A stretch of 64,000 bases of DNA from Celeribacter sp. HF31 (GTDB lineage Bacteria; Pseudomonadota; Alphaproteobacteria; Rhodobacterales; Rhodobacteraceae): the NCBI RefSeq assembly GCF_011806455.1, contig NZ_JAATOT010000001.1, forward strand, positions 434,001 through 498,000. The letters are read 5' to 3'. Shown piece by piece: positions 36,400-45,870 of this stretch (within the stretch, counting starts at the first letter, position 1; each line of letters opens with the position of its first letter). The notes under the pieces are model-generated. The model saw nothing but the letters and a program-made list of their open reading frames with translations, made no database searches and had not been told where the DNA came from. The position numbers and the translations under genes are program-made.

Positions 36400-37311
36400 A
36401 TGTCGAGCAGGCAGTCCCCGAAAGTCGCGGTCCTCAAAGGCGGTCCCTCTGCTGAACGCGAGGTGTCTTTGTCTTCCGGTCGCGAATGCGCAGAGGCGCT
36501 TCGGGGTGAAGGATTCGAAGTGGTTGAGATCGACGCAGGCGAAGACCTGTGCGCGCAGCTGGCGACGGTCGCGCCCGATGTCGTGTTCAACGCGCTGCAT
36601 GGCCGCTTTGGCGAAGACGGCTGTGTGCAAGGCTTGCTCGAATGGATGCGCCTTCCCTACACCCACTCCGGCGTGCTCTCCTCTGCTTTGGCTATGGATA
36701 AGGAGAAGACCAAAGAGGTCTACCGTGCCGCGGGCCTTCCCATCGTGCCCTCCAAACTGGCGTCCCGCTTTGAGGTCGAGGCCGGTCATGTGATGGCGCC
36801 GCCCTATGTGGTGAAACCTTATAACGAAGGGTCTTCCGTAGGCGTCTATCTGGTCCATGAGGGCGCCAACGCCCCGCGTCTGGCCGAAGAAATGCCGCCG
36901 GTCGTGATGGTCGAACAATATGCGCCGGGGCGTGAGCTGACGTGCTCTGTGATGGGCGACAAACCGCTCTGCGTCACCGATATTCTCACCGACGGCTGGT
37001 ATGACTACGAGGCGAAATATGCCGAGGGCGGCTCGCGCCATGTCTGCCCCGCTGACATCCCCGAAGAGATCACGAAAGCCTGTCAGGATTACGCGCTCAA
37101 GGCGCATCAGGCGCTTGGCTGTCGCGGTGTGTCGCGGACGGATTTCCGTTGGGATGAGGCGAAGGGGCTGGACGGTCTGGTGCTGTTGGAAACCAACACC
37201 CAGCCGGGCATGACGCCGACCTCGCTCTCGCCGGAACAGGCGCAAAAGAGCGGCATCACGTTTGGCCAGTTCTGCAAATGGATGGTGGAGGACGCCTCAT
37301 GCGACCGATAG
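36400..37311 (+). CDS. ddl: D-alanine--D-alanine ligase
   Basis: ATP-grasp ligase making D-Ala-D-Ala, 303 residues from ATG 36400 (GAGG nine bases upstream). The family opening [20 protein letters not shown] is intact, followed by [28 protein letters not shown], the ATP-grasp lysine in [16 protein letters not shown] and the metal ligands in [15 protein letters not shown]. The DdlB-type position in the dcw cluster is conserved. Its 3' end overlaps ftsQ by 13 bases. Confidence 0.96.
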   Translation: MSSRQSPKVAVLKGGPSAEREVSLSSGRECAEALRGEGFEVVEIDAGEDLCAQLATVAPDVVFNALHGRFGEDGCVQGLLEWMRLPYTHSGVLSSALAMDKEKTKEVYRAAGLPIVPSKLASRFEVEAGHVMAPPYVVKPYNEGSSVGVYLVHEGANAPRLAEEMPPVVMVEQYAPGRELTCSVMGDKPLCVTDILTDGWYDYEAKYAEGGSRHVCPADIPEEITKACQDYALKAHQALGCRGVSRTDFRWDEAKGLDGLVLLETNTQPGMTPTSLSPEQAQKSGITFGQFCKWMVEDASCDR

Positions 37312-38291
37312 ATCCCACAGAATTTGCAAAAGGTCCGACACTTGGCGGCTCCGCCCGCGTGTCCGAGGCCGTGGCCCGCGCCATTCGCGCACGTCGTGGT
37401 CAGGGCGGCGAAACGGAGGGTGCGCCGCAGCGTCCGCGCGATCCGGCACCCTCACGCGCGGCCTACCGGATGAACCGCCTTTGGCTCACGCCGTCGTTTC
37501 GCTTTTTCCTCCGCCGGATCGCGCCGGTCGCGGCCGTGGCCGCCTGTGTCGCTTTGTGGTTCGCACCGCAAGACAACCGCGAGGCCTTCATGGGCCAGGT
37601 CATGGCGATCAAGGCCGAAGTGCAGAACCGCCCGGAATTCATGGTCAAACTCATGGCCATCGACGGTGCGTCGGGCGAGCTGTCCGAAGACATCCGCGAA
37701 GTCATGGCGCAGGATTTTCCGGTCTCTTCCTTTGATCTCGACCTGCCAGGATTGCTGGAACAGGTCGAGAGCCTGGATGCGGTCGAAAGCGCCGGGCTGC
37801 ACGTTCGTGCGGGCGGCATCTTGCAGGTGGACATCGTCGAGCGCACCCCCGCCGTGGTCTGGCGCTCCGATTTGGGCCTCGAGATGCTGGACGCCGAGGG
37901 GCACCGCGTTGCTGCCTTGGACAGCCGTCTGGATCGTCCCGACCTGCCGCTGATTGCGGGCGAGGGCGCGGATCGTGCCGTGCCCGAAGCCATGGCGATC
38001 CTCAAAGCCGCCGGTCCCCTGACCCCGCGTCTGCGCGGGCTGGTGCGGGTGGGCGAGCGGCGCTGGAACCTCGTTTTGGACCGCGATCAGGTGATCCTTT
38101 TGCCGGAGGTCAAGCCGCTGGGCGCGCTGGCGCAGGTGGTGGCGCTGGATCAGGCCAAAGACCTTTTGGGACGTGATGTGGCCGCTGTTGACATGCGCCG
38201 TCCGACCCGACCGACCGTGCGACTGACCGAGGCCGCACAAGACGAATTGAAACGCCTGCGGGGCGTCGAACTTGGAGTGTCTTATCGATGA
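37299..38291 (+). CDS. ftsQ: Cell division protein FtsQ
   Basis: Bitopic divisome scaffold, 330 residues from ATG 37299 (GGAG eight bases ahead). A long basic cytoplasmic region (1-70, rich in Arg and Pro) precedes one span (about 73-90, [14 protein letters not shown]). The periplasmic part begins with a POTRA domain ([19 protein letters not shown], then [19 protein letters not shown] and [13 protein letters not shown]) and continues as the beta domain that binds FtsB/FtsL. The stop overlaps ftsA as ATGA. Confidence 0.94.
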   Translation: MRPIDPTEFAKGPTLGGSARVSEAVARAIRARRGQGGETEGAPQRPRDPAPSRAAYRMNRLWLTPSFRFFLRRIAPVAAVAACVALWFAPQDNREAFMGQVMAIKAEVQNRPEFMVKLMAIDGASGELSEDIREVMAQDFPVSSFDLDLPGLLEQVESLDAVESAGLHVRAGGILQVDIVERTPAVVWRSDLGLEMLDAEGHRVAALDSRLDRPDLPLIAGEGADRAVPEAMAILKAAGPLTPRLRGLVRVGERRWNLVLDRDQVILLPEVKPLGALAQVVALDQAKDLLGRDVAAVDMRRPTRPTVRLTEAAQDELKRLRGVELGVSYR

Positions 38292-39619
38292 CCGATTTGT
38301 ACGAAGCCCAACGGGCGATGCGGAACATGCGCAAAGCCGCCCTGCAACGCGGTGTGATTGCCATTCTCGATGTGGGCAGCTCGAAAATCGCCTGTCTGGT
38401 GCTGCGCTTTGACGGCGAACGTTTCATGGGCGGCGATGGGGTGGGGGCCTTGGCCGGTCAATCGTCCTTCCGCGTCATCGGGGCCGCCACAACGCGGTCG
38501 CGCGGGGTGCGGTTCGGCGAGATCGACGCCATGGCCGAAACCGAACGCGCCATCCGCACCGCCGTTCAGGCCGCGCAGAAGATGGCCCAGACCCGTGTGG
38601 ATCACGTCATCGCCTGTTTCTCTGGTGGCAACCCGCGCTCCTATGGCATCGCGGGGCAGGTCGAGGTCGAATATGACACCGTGTCGGAACAGGATGTCGC
38701 CCGCGTGCTCGCCTCCTCCGATGTGCCGGATTACGGCAACCACCGCGATGTGCTGCACGCCCAGCCGGTGAACTTTCAGCTCGATCACCGCTCCGGCCTC
38801 AAGGACCCGCGCGGTCAGATCGGACAGAACCTCGCCGTCGACATGCATATGCTCACGGTGGACACCGCCACGATCCAGAACCTTCTCTATTGTATCAAGC
38901 GCTGTGACCTCGAAGTCGCGGGGCTGGCCTCCGGCGCGTATGTGTCGGGCATTTCCGCCCTTGTGGAAGACGAACAGGAGTTGGGCGCGGCCTGTATCGA
39001 CATGGGCGGCGGTGCGACCGATGTGTCGATCTTCATGAAGAAACACATGATCTATGCCGACAGCGTGCGCATGGGGGGCGATCACGTGACCTCTGACATC
39101 GCGATGGGGTTGCAAATCCCGCTGGCCACCGCCGAGCGGATCAAGACCTTTTACGGCGGCATTGTCGCCACCGGCATGGACGACCGCGAGATGATCGAGG
39201 TCGGCAGCGATTGCGGCGATTGGGAGAAAGACCGTCGCACGGTGAGCCGCGCCGAGTTGATCGGCATCATCCGGCCCCGCGTCGAGGAGATTCTCGAAGG
39301 GGTGCGCGAATGTCTGGATGCCGCAGGGTTTGAACATATGCCCAGCCAGCAGATCGTGCTGACGGGGGGCGCCTCGCAAATTCCGGGGCTCGATAGTCTG
39401 GCGCCGAAAATCCTCGGCCAGAATGTCCGCATCGGACGGCCCTTGCGTGTGCAAGGCCTGCCGCAGGCGGCCACGGGCGCGGCCTTTGCCTCCGCCGTCG
39501 GCTTGTGCCTCTTCGCGGCCAATCCGCAGGACGAATGGTGGGACTTTGAGATTCCGGCGGAACGCTACCCAGCGCGGTCTCTGAAACGCGCTGTGCGCTG
39601 GTTCAAAGACAATTGGTAA
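38288..39619 (+). CDS. ftsA: Cell division protein FtsA
   Basis: Actin-like ATPase that tethers FtsZ to the membrane, 443 residues. Phosphate-1 loop AILDVGSSKIACLVLR (about 25), the 1C-type insert region around 90-160, CIDMGGGATDVSIFMKK (phosphate 2) and LTGGASQIPGLDSLAPKILG (adenosine motif). The C-terminal amphipathic membrane-targeting helix is seen as SLKRAVRWFKDNW. Preceding overlap with ftsQ argues for co-translation. ftsZ follows after a 415 bp gap. Confidence 0.96.
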   Translation: MTDLYEAQRAMRNMRKAALQRGVIAILDVGSSKIACLVLRFDGERFMGGDGVGALAGQSSFRVIGAATTRSRGVRFGEIDAMAETERAIRTAVQAAQKMAQTRVDHVIACFSGGNPRSYGIAGQVEVEYDTVSEQDVARVLASSDVPDYGNHRDVLHAQPVNFQLDHRSGLKDPRGQIGQNLAVDMHMLTVDTATIQNLLYCIKRCDLEVAGLASGAYVSGISALVEDEQELGAACIDMGGGATDVSIFMKKHMIYADSVRMGGDHVTSDIAMGLQIPLATAERIKTFYGGIVATGMDDREMIEVGSDCGDWEKDRRTVSRAELIGIIRPRVEEILEGVRECLDAAGFEHMPSQQIVLTGGASQIPGLDSLAPKILGQNVRIGRPLRVQGLPQAATGAAFASAVGLCLFAANPQDEWWDFEIPAERYPARSLKRAVRWFKDNW

Positions 39620-40034
39620 GCGGTTGCAGCCCCTATTGCAGCGCGTGCGGGGGCTGTGATAGACACTACATATAGGCAGAAGCCCCGGGAAACGGGGCGG
39701 ATAGACATAAGGCACATGAGCAGTGCCCGGACATGACAGCGATGCTTTGCGGCATTTCAGCCTCTTTTTCAAAGGGCGAGGCAGTCGCATCTTTCCGTAT
39801 GTCTGTCTGATAGACCGCTAAATCTGGTCCCATGCGCAAAATCCCGCCGAAAATCGCGGCATTATACCCCATATTTTGTGGCAATTCCGTGTTTTTGGGA
39901 TGACGACTCGTGCGAAACCCCATAAGATTTAGCGTGAATAGGTAAAGTTTGCCCCGATTCAGGGGCGGGGACATCGGGCGGTTTGGGCAGAATGTGCAAG
40001 CGCCCCGGCACGAGAGAAAGCAGGCGGTACACTC
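39620..40034 (+). other. Intergenic region between ftsA and ftsZ
   Basis: 415 bp without a gene. It contains a CAGCCCC / GGGGCTG stem (39627-39633 with 39650-39656), a tight hairpin GCCCCG-GGAAA-CGGGGC (39682-39698) similar to those before ftsW and ddl, and GCCCC-GATTCA-GGGGC at about 39951-39966, whose loop includes a GATTC site (CcrM-type GANTC). The length suggests that ftsZ has its own promoter, but no clear -35/-10 pair stands out. Confidence 0.55.
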
Positions 40035-41714
40035 ATGGCTTTGAATCTGACGATGCCCGAGCGGGACGAGTTGAAACCCAAGATTACGGTCTTCGGCGTC
40101 GGCGGCGCGGGCGGCAACGCGGTGAACAACATGATCGAAAAGGCGCTTGAGGGCGTCGAATTCGTCGTGGCGAACACCGACGCGCAGGCGCTGCAACACG
40201 CCAAGGCACAGGCCCGCATCCAGATGGGTCTCAAAGTCACCGAAGGTCTGGGCGCAGGCGCACGTCCCTCCGTGGGCGCCGCCGCAGCCGAGGAAAGCAT
40301 CGAGGCCATCGTCGACCAACTGGCCGGCGCGCATATGTGCTTCATCACCGCCGGTATGGGCGGCGGCACCGGCACGGGCGCGGCCCCGATCATCGCGCAG
40401 GCCGCGCGTGAGCTGGGCGTTCTGACCGTCGGCGTTGTGACCAAGCCGTTCCAATTCGAAGGCGCAAAACGTATGCGTCAGGCCGACGAAGGCGTCGAGC
40501 AGCTTCAGAAAATGGTCGACACGCTGATCGTGATCCCGAACCAGAACCTGTTCCGCCTCGCCAACGAGAAAACCACCTTTACCGAGGCCTTCTCCATGGC
40601 CGATGACGTGCTGTACCAAGGCGTCAAAGGCATCTCTGACCTGATGGTGCGTCCGGGTCTCATCAACCTCGACTTTGCCGATGTGCGTTCCGTGATGGAC
40701 GAAATGGGCAAGGCGATGATGGGCACCGGCGAGGCCACCGGCGAAGATCGCGCCGTGCAAGCCGCCGAGAAAGCCATCGCCAACCCGCTTCTGGACGAGA
40801 TTTCGCTCAAAGGCGCGAAAGGCGTGTTGATCAACATCACCGGCGGGCACGACCTGACGCTGTTCGAACTGGACGAGGCTGCGAACCGCATCCGCGAAGA
40901 GGTCGACCCGGAAGCCAACATCATCGTCGGCTCGACGCTCGACAACGACATGGACGGCGCGATGCGTGTGTCCGTCGTCGCCACCGGCATCGACGCCACC
41001 GTGGTCGCCGAAGTGCCTGTGCCGCGTCGCCGTCTGGCCGAGCCGCTGCAAACCCCGGATGTGGTGGAAGAAAAGCTTGAACAAGCCGCTCCTGCTGCTG
41101 TGGCTGCTGCTGCCGCTGTCGAGGCCGCGTCCTACGAAGAGCCGGCCCAGCCGACCCTCGATGTCTTCGATCCGCAGGCGACACAGGCCCGCTCCGAAGC
41201 GCGTCGCGAGGCGCCCGATGAGAGCTTCCGCGCGCTGGACGACGATCTGCCGCCGCCGGCTTATCAGCCGCGTCCGCAGCCCGCGCCGCAACCGGCCATG
41301 CACGAACCGCAAGCCGACGCTTTCGTCGCGCCCCGCGCGCCCGCTCCGGGCACGCCGTCGCCCGAAGCCATGGCCCGTCTGCAAGCCGCCGTTTCCAAAC
41401 AGCCGCGCGCTGACGTGCGTCACGAGCAACAGCAGCCGCGTTACGCCCAACCGACAGCTCAGCCCGCCGGGGAAGCCAAACCGGCCCGTTTCGGCATCAA
41501 CTCCCTGATCGGTCGTATGACCGGCCACGGTGGTGAAGAAGAAGCGCGCCAAGCCGCTCCGACCGCGCCCGCACCGCAACCGCAGCAGGCCCGTTTCGGC
41601 GCCCAGCCGCAGGTGCGTCCGCAGGTCCATCAGGCCTATGACGAAGATCAGGACCCGAACCCGGAAAACGACAAGATCGAAATCCCGGCCTTCCTGCGTC
41701 GTCAGGCGAACTGA
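40035..41714 (+). CDS. ftsZ: Cell division GTPase FtsZ
   Basis: Tubulin-like GTPase forming the Z-ring, 559 residues. The GTPase core spans about 1-320: [18 protein letters not shown] at the start, the tubulin signature [12 protein letters not shown] (about 108-119), [11 protein letters not shown] and the T7 synergy loop region [16 protein letters not shown] disordered Pro/Gln/Ala linker of about 220 residues follows, much longer than in E. coli but usual in alphaproteobacteria. The protein ends with the conserved C-terminal peptide [14 protein letters not shown] that binds FtsA. A strong terminator follows. Confidence 0.98.
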   Translation: MALNLTMPERDELKPKITVFGVGGAGGNAVNNMIEKALEGVEFVVANTDAQALQHAKAQARIQMGLKVTEGLGAGARPSVGAAAAEESIEAIVDQLAGAHMCFITAGMGGGTGTGAAPIIAQAARELGVLTVGVVTKPFQFEGAKRMRQADEGVEQLQKMVDTLIVIPNQNLFRLANEKTTFTEAFSMADDVLYQGVKGISDLMVRPGLINLDFADVRSVMDEMGKAMMGTGEATGEDRAVQAAEKAIANPLLDEISLKGAKGVLINITGGHDLTLFELDEAANRIREEVDPEANIIVGSTLDNDMDGAMRVSVVATGIDATVVAEVPVPRRRLAEPLQTPDVVEEKLEQAAPAAVAAAAAVEAASYEEPAQPTLDVFDPQATQARSEARREAPDESFRALDDDLPPPAYQPRPQPAPQPAMHEPQADAFVAPRAPAPGTPSPEAMARLQAAVSKQPRADVRHEQQQPRYAQPTAQPAGEAKPARFGINSLIGRMTGHGGEEEARQAAPTAPAPQPQQARFGAQPQVRPQVHQAYDEDQDPNPENDKIEIPAFLRRQAN

Positions 41715-41720
41715 CATAGA

Positions 41721-41770
41721 TCTGTGATTGGGGCTTTGAAGTCCGCATGACCTTAGGTCACAATCACAGA
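41721..41770 (+). other. Long inverted repeat after ftsZ
   Basis: TCTGTGATTG (41721-41730) and CAATCACAGA (41761-41770), perfect 10-bp arms starting six bases after the ftsZ stop, with GACCT-T-AGGTC inside. Placed ahead of the terminator, it may protect the ftsZ mRNA 3' end or bind a regulator. Confidence 0.5.
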
Positions 41771-41783
41771 TATTACAGACCCT

Positions 41784-41815
41784 AAAAGGCCGCCTTCGGG
41801 CGGTCTTTTTTATTT
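41784..41815 (+). terminator. Intrinsic terminator of ftsZ
   Basis: AAAAGGCCGCC / GGCGGTCTTTT stem (11 pairs with one G-T) closed by a TTCG tetraloop and followed by a T-tract, 69 bp after the ftsZ stop. Confidence 0.93.
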
Positions 41816-42006
41816 TAAAACAAATGCTTGCTGCGTTGCGGCAAGGCTTTGCGCGGTTTTTTGCCTCCGCACAGAGAGAGATGTTTCAATCCGTTACAAA
41901 GATTGAGTTGAGCTGGGGCGGGGGGAATGGTTATTTCCATATCAACCAAGCCCGGAGTGTATTCGGGCAGAGGTGAACAGACAGTTAAAAGCACAAACAG
42001 TAAAAC

Positions 42007-42948
42007 ATGAGGCACAAAGTGCAGAGCACAGTCGCAAAAGAAATCCGGTTTGACGGGGTGGGTCTCCACTCCGGGACGCCCGTGTGCCTTGTGCTTTCGC
42101 CTGCACCTTCGGGGCAAGGCATCGTCTTTGTGCGCTCAGATCTCGCCGAAGACGCGAACGCCCGCATTCCCGCGCGTTGGGATGCCGTTGTGCCCTCGCA
42201 GCTGTGTACGCTCATCCGCAACGAAGACGGCGTCGAGCTGTCGACCATCGAACATATCATGGCGGCGCTTGCGGGCTGTGGCGTGACCAATGTCACCGTC
42301 TCCGTCGATGGCCCGGAAGTGCCGATCCTCGATGGCTCTGCCGCGCCCTTCGTCGATGGCATCCTGGCCGTCGGTCTCGTGCGTCAGGACGGTCCGGCGC
42401 GGGCGCTCAAAATCCTGAAACCTGTCGAAGTTGAGACCGAGAATGCCACCGCGCGTCTCGAACCTTCTGAGGCGATGGAGATCGAATTCCACATCGATTT
42501 CGCGGATCGTGCGATCGGCGTGCAGGACAAACATCTCGTGATGGCCAATGGCGCCTTCGTCCGTGAACTGTCGAACTGTCGCACTTTCTGCCGTCAGGCC
42601 GAGGTCGATTTGATGCAGGCCAATGGTCTGGCTCTGGGGGGTGTGGCCGGTGAGAATGCCGTCGTTTTTGATGACGACAAGGTCAACGGCGGGCCTTCCG
42701 GTCTGCGCCACGACGACGAGCCGGTGCGTCACAAGATGCTCGATGCTCTGGGCGATCTCTACCTTGCGGGTGCGCCGATTCTGGGCCGCTACGTCGGTCA
42801 GAAATCCGGCCATGCGGTGACCAATGCGCTCTTGCGCAAGCTCTTTGCCACGCCGGGCGCCTGGGCTTTTGTCACGGTGGACGCGAAAACCGCGAAACGC
42901 CTGCCGGGCGCCGGTGTCAGCCGCGCCGATCTGGCCTTTTGCGCCTGA
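42007..42948 (+). CDS. lpxC: LpxC, UDP-3-O-acyl-GlcNAc deacetylase
   Basis: Zn-dependent committed step of lipid A synthesis, 313 residues. It begins QSTVAKEIRFDGVGLHSGTPV, the normal family opening. Zinc ligands: the His of STIEHIMAALAG (about 80) and the two metal residues in RHKMLDALGDLYLAG; FRQ-like catalytic segments follow in the second domain. The ATG at 42007 has no clear ribosome site; GTG 42019 would start the protein at VQSTV and is preceded by a GAGG-containing stretch. The ftsZ terminator upstream implies its own promoter. Confidence 0.96.
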   Translation: MRHKVQSTVAKEIRFDGVGLHSGTPVCLVLSPAPSGQGIVFVRSDLAEDANARIPARWDAVVPSQLCTLIRNEDGVELSTIEHIMAALAGCGVTNVTVSVDGPEVPILDGSAAPFVDGILAVGLVRQDGPARALKILKPVEVETENATARLEPSEAMEIEFHIDFADRAIGVQDKHLVMANGAFVRELSNCRTFCRQAEVDLMQANGLALGGVAGENAVVFDDDKVNGGPSGLRHDDEPVRHKMLDALGDLYLAGAPILGRYVGQKSGHAVTNALLRKLFATPGAWAFVTVDAKTAKRLPGAGVSRADLAFCA

Positions 42949-43087
42949 TCTTTCGGCTCATCTTTTGGCTCGGGCGAGCAACAGGACAACCCCACATTCC
43001 AGCGCATTTTACGACGTGACGATCACGTGACGACTTTTCCCGTCTAAAGGCGTTTTGCCTCGGATTTTTCTGTGCTAGGAGTGTGGG

Positions 43088-43109
43088 CACGCCCCCAAGG
43101 AGGGGCGTG
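43088..43109 (+). other. Hairpin in the bamD leader
   Basis: CACGCCCC-CAAGGA-GGGGCGTG, perfect 8-bp stem, 25 bp ahead of the bamD start. The loop holds an AAGGA sequence resembling a ribosome site. A leader regulatory role is possible; no known family. Confidence 0.45.
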
Positions 43110-43134
43110 TGGAACGGTGAGGGTAGGGCCTTTC

Positions 43135-43971
43135 ATGACGGCACGAAAAACAGGTCATTTCGCAGTAGTGCTCGGATTTTCCATGGCTTTTTTGACAGCC
43201 TGTGGAGACAACGGTCCGACGCGCGATTTGGAAGGCTACCCGGCAGAAGAGATCTACGCCCGCGCGGAATATGAGATCACGCAAAAGGATTTCGGCGACG
43301 CCGCGCAGTATTTTGGCGAGGTCGAGCGCCTCTACCCCTATTCCGACTGGGCGAAACGCGCGCTGATCATGCAGGCCTTCTCCTATCACCGCGACAAGGA
43401 TTACGAGAACGCCCGCGTTGCTGCGCAGCGCTTTCTCGATTTCTACCCCGCCGACGAAGATGCCGCCTATGCGCAATACCTTCTGGCGCTCTCCTATTAC
43501 GACCAGATCGACGATGTGGGCCGGGACCAGGGCCTGACCTTCCAGGCGTTGCAAGCGCTCCGTGTCGTGATCGAGCGCTATCCTGACACCGAGTATGCGC
43601 GCTCCGCGATTCTGAAATTCGATCTGGCCTTCGATCACCTTGCTGGCAAGGAGATGGAGATCGGGCGCTACTACCTGAAGCACAAGCATTACACCGCCGC
43701 GGCCAATCGGTTCCGTGTCGTGGTGGAGCAATTCCAGACCACGCAACACACCGCTGAGGCGCTGCATCGTCTGGTCGAAAGCTATCTGGCGCTGGGTTTC
43801 GTCGAAGAGGCGCAGACTGCGGGTGCGATCCTCGGTCACAACTACCAGTCGTCGGAATGGTATCAGGACAGCTACAAATTGCTCACGGGGCAGGGGCTTG
43901 AGCCGAAGGCCTTTGAAAACAACTGGCTTGGCGCGATCTATCGTCAGATGATCCGCGGCGAATGGCTCTGA
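43135..43971 (+). CDS. bamD: BamD (ComL), outer-membrane protein assembly lipoprotein
   Basis: Essential TPR lipoprotein of the BAM complex, 278 residues from ATG 43135. The signal peptide ends in the lipobox FLTAC (about 17-21), so the mature protein would begin with lipidated Cys and sit on the inner leaflet of the outer membrane. TPR-like helical repeats follow: YARAEYEITQKDFGDAAQYF, SYHRDKDYENARVAAQRFL, YYLKHKHYTAAANRFRVVVE and EALHRLVESYLALG. Downstream in-frame start codons are excluded by the signal peptide. recN follows 13 bases later. Confidence 0.95.
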   Translation: MTARKTGHFAVVLGFSMAFLTACGDNGPTRDLEGYPAEEIYARAEYEITQKDFGDAAQYFGEVERLYPYSDWAKRALIMQAFSYHRDKDYENARVAAQRFLDFYPADEDAAYAQYLLALSYYDQIDDVGRDQGLTFQALQALRVVIERYPDTEYARSAILKFDLAFDHLAGKEMEIGRYYLKHKHYTAAANRFRVVVEQFQTTQHTAEALHRLVESYLALGFVEEAQTAGAILGHNYQSSEWYQDSYKLLTGQGLEPKAFENNWLGAIYRQMIRGEWL

Positions 43972-43984
43972 GGCTCACACAAAA

Positions 43985-45637
43985 ATGCTGAGAAGTCTCG
44001 ACATCCGGGACATGTTGATCATCGACCGGCTGGAGCTTGAGTTTCAGCCGGGTCTCAACGTTTTGACCGGCGAGACCGGCGCGGGCAAATCCATCCTTCT
44101 TGACAGTCTCGGCTTTGTTCTGGGCTGGCGCGGGCGTGCCGATCTGGTGCGCGCGGGGGCCGCGCAGGGCGAGGTGACGGCCGTGTTCGACCTGCCCAAA
44201 GGCCATGACGCCGAAGAGGTCCTGACCGAGCTGGGCATGGACACCGACGATGGCGAGCTGATCCTGCGGCGGGTGAACACGGCGGATGGGCGCAAGACCG
44301 CTTGGGTCAATGACCGGCGGGTCTCGGGCGATGTCCTGCGGCGCCTGTCGGAGGTTCTGGTCGAGCTGCATGGTCAGCATGATGATCGCGGCCTGTTGAA
44401 CCCGCGCGGACATCGCGTTTTACTCGACACTTTTGGCGGGGTTGAGTCGCTCTTGGCCACGACCCGGAGTGCGTGGAAAACGCTGGCTGCGGCGCGCAAA
44501 GCACTGGCTTTGGCCGAAGCCGAACAGGCCGCGTTGAAAGAGGAAGAGGACTTCCTGCGCCACGCCGTGGGCGAGTTCGACGCGCTGGCGCCGGAGCCGG
44601 GCGAAGAGGCCAAATTGGACGCCGAACGTCGCCTCATGCAATCGGCGGAAAAGATCGCCGCAGATGTCGCCAAGGCGCATCAGGCGCTCTCCTACGATGG
44701 TGGTGAGGGCATGTTGTCGGATGCGCTCAAGTGGCTCGAAGGGGCTGCGGAAAAGGCCGATGGGCGGCTTGATAGCGCGATCGAGGCGCTTGGGCGGGCG
44801 CTCAATGAATTGGCTGAGGCGCAATCCGATGTCGAAGAGTGCATCGAGTCCTTGCGCTTCAATCCGCATGATCTGGAAGTGCTCGAAGAGCGGCTCTTTG
44901 CGATCAGAGGCTTGGCGCGCAAGCACAATGTTCTGGCCGATGAGCTGCCGGTCTTGGGCGAAGAATTCCGCAGCAAACTCGCCGCGCTTGATAGCGGTGC
45001 GGGCGATCTGGCCGCGCTGGCCAAATCTGTGACACAGGCGGAAAGCGCCTATGACGCGGCTGCGAAAGCTCTGACCGAGGCCCGCCAAAAAGCCGCGTCA
45101 GAACTCGACGCGCTCATGGCCCGCGAATTGGCGCCCCTGAAAATGGAGCGCGCGGTGTTTGCGACCGAAATCACCCAAGGGGAGCCGGGCGCCGAGGGTC
45201 GCGACGAGGTGTCTTTCACCGTTGCCACCAACCCGGGCGCGCCCTCTGGGCCTCTGGGCAAGATCGCCTCCGGTGGCGAGCTGTCGCGCTTTCTCTTGGC
45301 GCTCAAGGTCTGTCTGACCCGCGACCAGACCGGTGTGACGATGATTTTCGACGAGATCGACCGTGGCGTCGGCGGCGCCACCGCCGATGCGGTCGGGCGA
45401 CGGCTCAAGGCGCTCTCCGACGAAGGCCAAGTGCTGGTCGTGACCCACAGCCCGCAGGTGGCGGCACTTGGCGGCCATCATTGGCGCGTGTCGAAACGGG
45501 TTGAGGGGGGCGTGACACTCTCTGAGGTGACGCCGCTGGACGCGGGTGCGCGAGTCGATGAATTGGCGCGGATGCTGTCAGGCGACACGATCTCTGATGC
45601 CGCGCGAGAGGCGGCAAGGTCGCTTTTGGCGGGCTAA
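43985..45637 (+). CDS. recN: DNA repair protein RecN
   Basis: SMC-like ATPase of recombinational repair, 550 residues. Walker A GETGAGKS (about 30-37) after MLRSLDIRDMLIIDRLELEFQ-type start, hinge-less coiled-coil arms (150-360, e.g. ARKALALAEAEQAALKEEED), signature ASGGELSRFLLALK and Walker B MIFDEIDRGVGG. The short gap after bamD suggests co-transcription, the usual arrangement in alphaproteobacteria. A hairpin terminator with T-tract follows within 110 bp. Confidence 0.96.
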   Translation: MLRSLDIRDMLIIDRLELEFQPGLNVLTGETGAGKSILLDSLGFVLGWRGRADLVRAGAAQGEVTAVFDLPKGHDAEEVLTELGMDTDDGELILRRVNTADGRKTAWVNDRRVSGDVLRRLSEVLVELHGQHDDRGLLNPRGHRVLLDTFGGVESLLATTRSAWKTLAAARKALALAEAEQAALKEEEDFLRHAVGEFDALAPEPGEEAKLDAERRLMQSAEKIAADVAKAHQALSYDGGEGMLSDALKWLEGAAEKADGRLDSAIEALGRALNELAEAQSDVEECIESLRFNPHDLEVLEERLFAIRGLARKHNVLADELPVLGEEFRSKLAALDSGAGDLAALAKSVTQAESAYDAAAKALTEARQKAASELDALMARELAPLKMERAVFATEITQGEPGAEGRDEVSFTVATNPGAPSGPLGKIASGGELSRFLLALKVCLTRDQTGVTMIFDEIDRGVGGATADAVGRRLKALSDEGQVLVVTHSPQVAALGGHHWRVSKRVEGGVTLSEVTPLDAGARVDELARMLSGDTISDAAREAARSLLAG

Positions 45638-45713
45638 ATCAGAGGCTTAACTGCCTTAATCAATCTGTAGCAGATCTCTTTTATACTGGTGCCCGTGAAG
45701 GGTAGCGAGTTTT

Positions 45714-45744
45714 GGGCGCGGAGTTTTCCGCGCCCGTTTTCTTT
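45714..45744 (+). terminator. Intrinsic terminator of recN
   Basis: Perfect 9-bp stem GGGCGCGGA / TCCGCGCCC (45714-45722 with 45727-45735), GTTT loop, then GTTTTCTTT. Confidence 0.85.
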
Positions 45745-45755
45745 CAGCGTCCGGT

Positions 45756-45870
45756 TAAAGCGTTTTTCAAAAAACTTGAGGCACTCAATTTTTGAAAAAC
45801 GCAGCAAGATCAATTCAGTGTCGCAACGTTTTTCGCTCAATCTGATTCAGATTAAACGAAAAACGCTTTA
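45756..45870 (-). repeat. Two-hairpin interspersed repeat, copy A (115 bp)
   Basis: The minus strand of this copy is the same as copy B (49116-49229) apart from one extra T. Outer ends TAAAGCGTTTTTC / GAAAAACGCTTTA are perfect inverted repeats; inside are two separate stem-loops joined by about 22 bases. The last three bases on the plus strand (TTA) are the stop codon of the leftward D-lactate dehydrogenase gene. It sits between the convergent recN and dld genes. The tiny reading frame it produces (MSEKRC...) is an artefact of the repeat. Confidence 0.92.

Noticed and set aside
39956-39960. GATTC (CcrM-type GANTC) site before ftsZ as a cell-cycle methylation switch
   Set aside because: One site in 415 bp is about what chance gives; kept only as a note in the intergenic entry.
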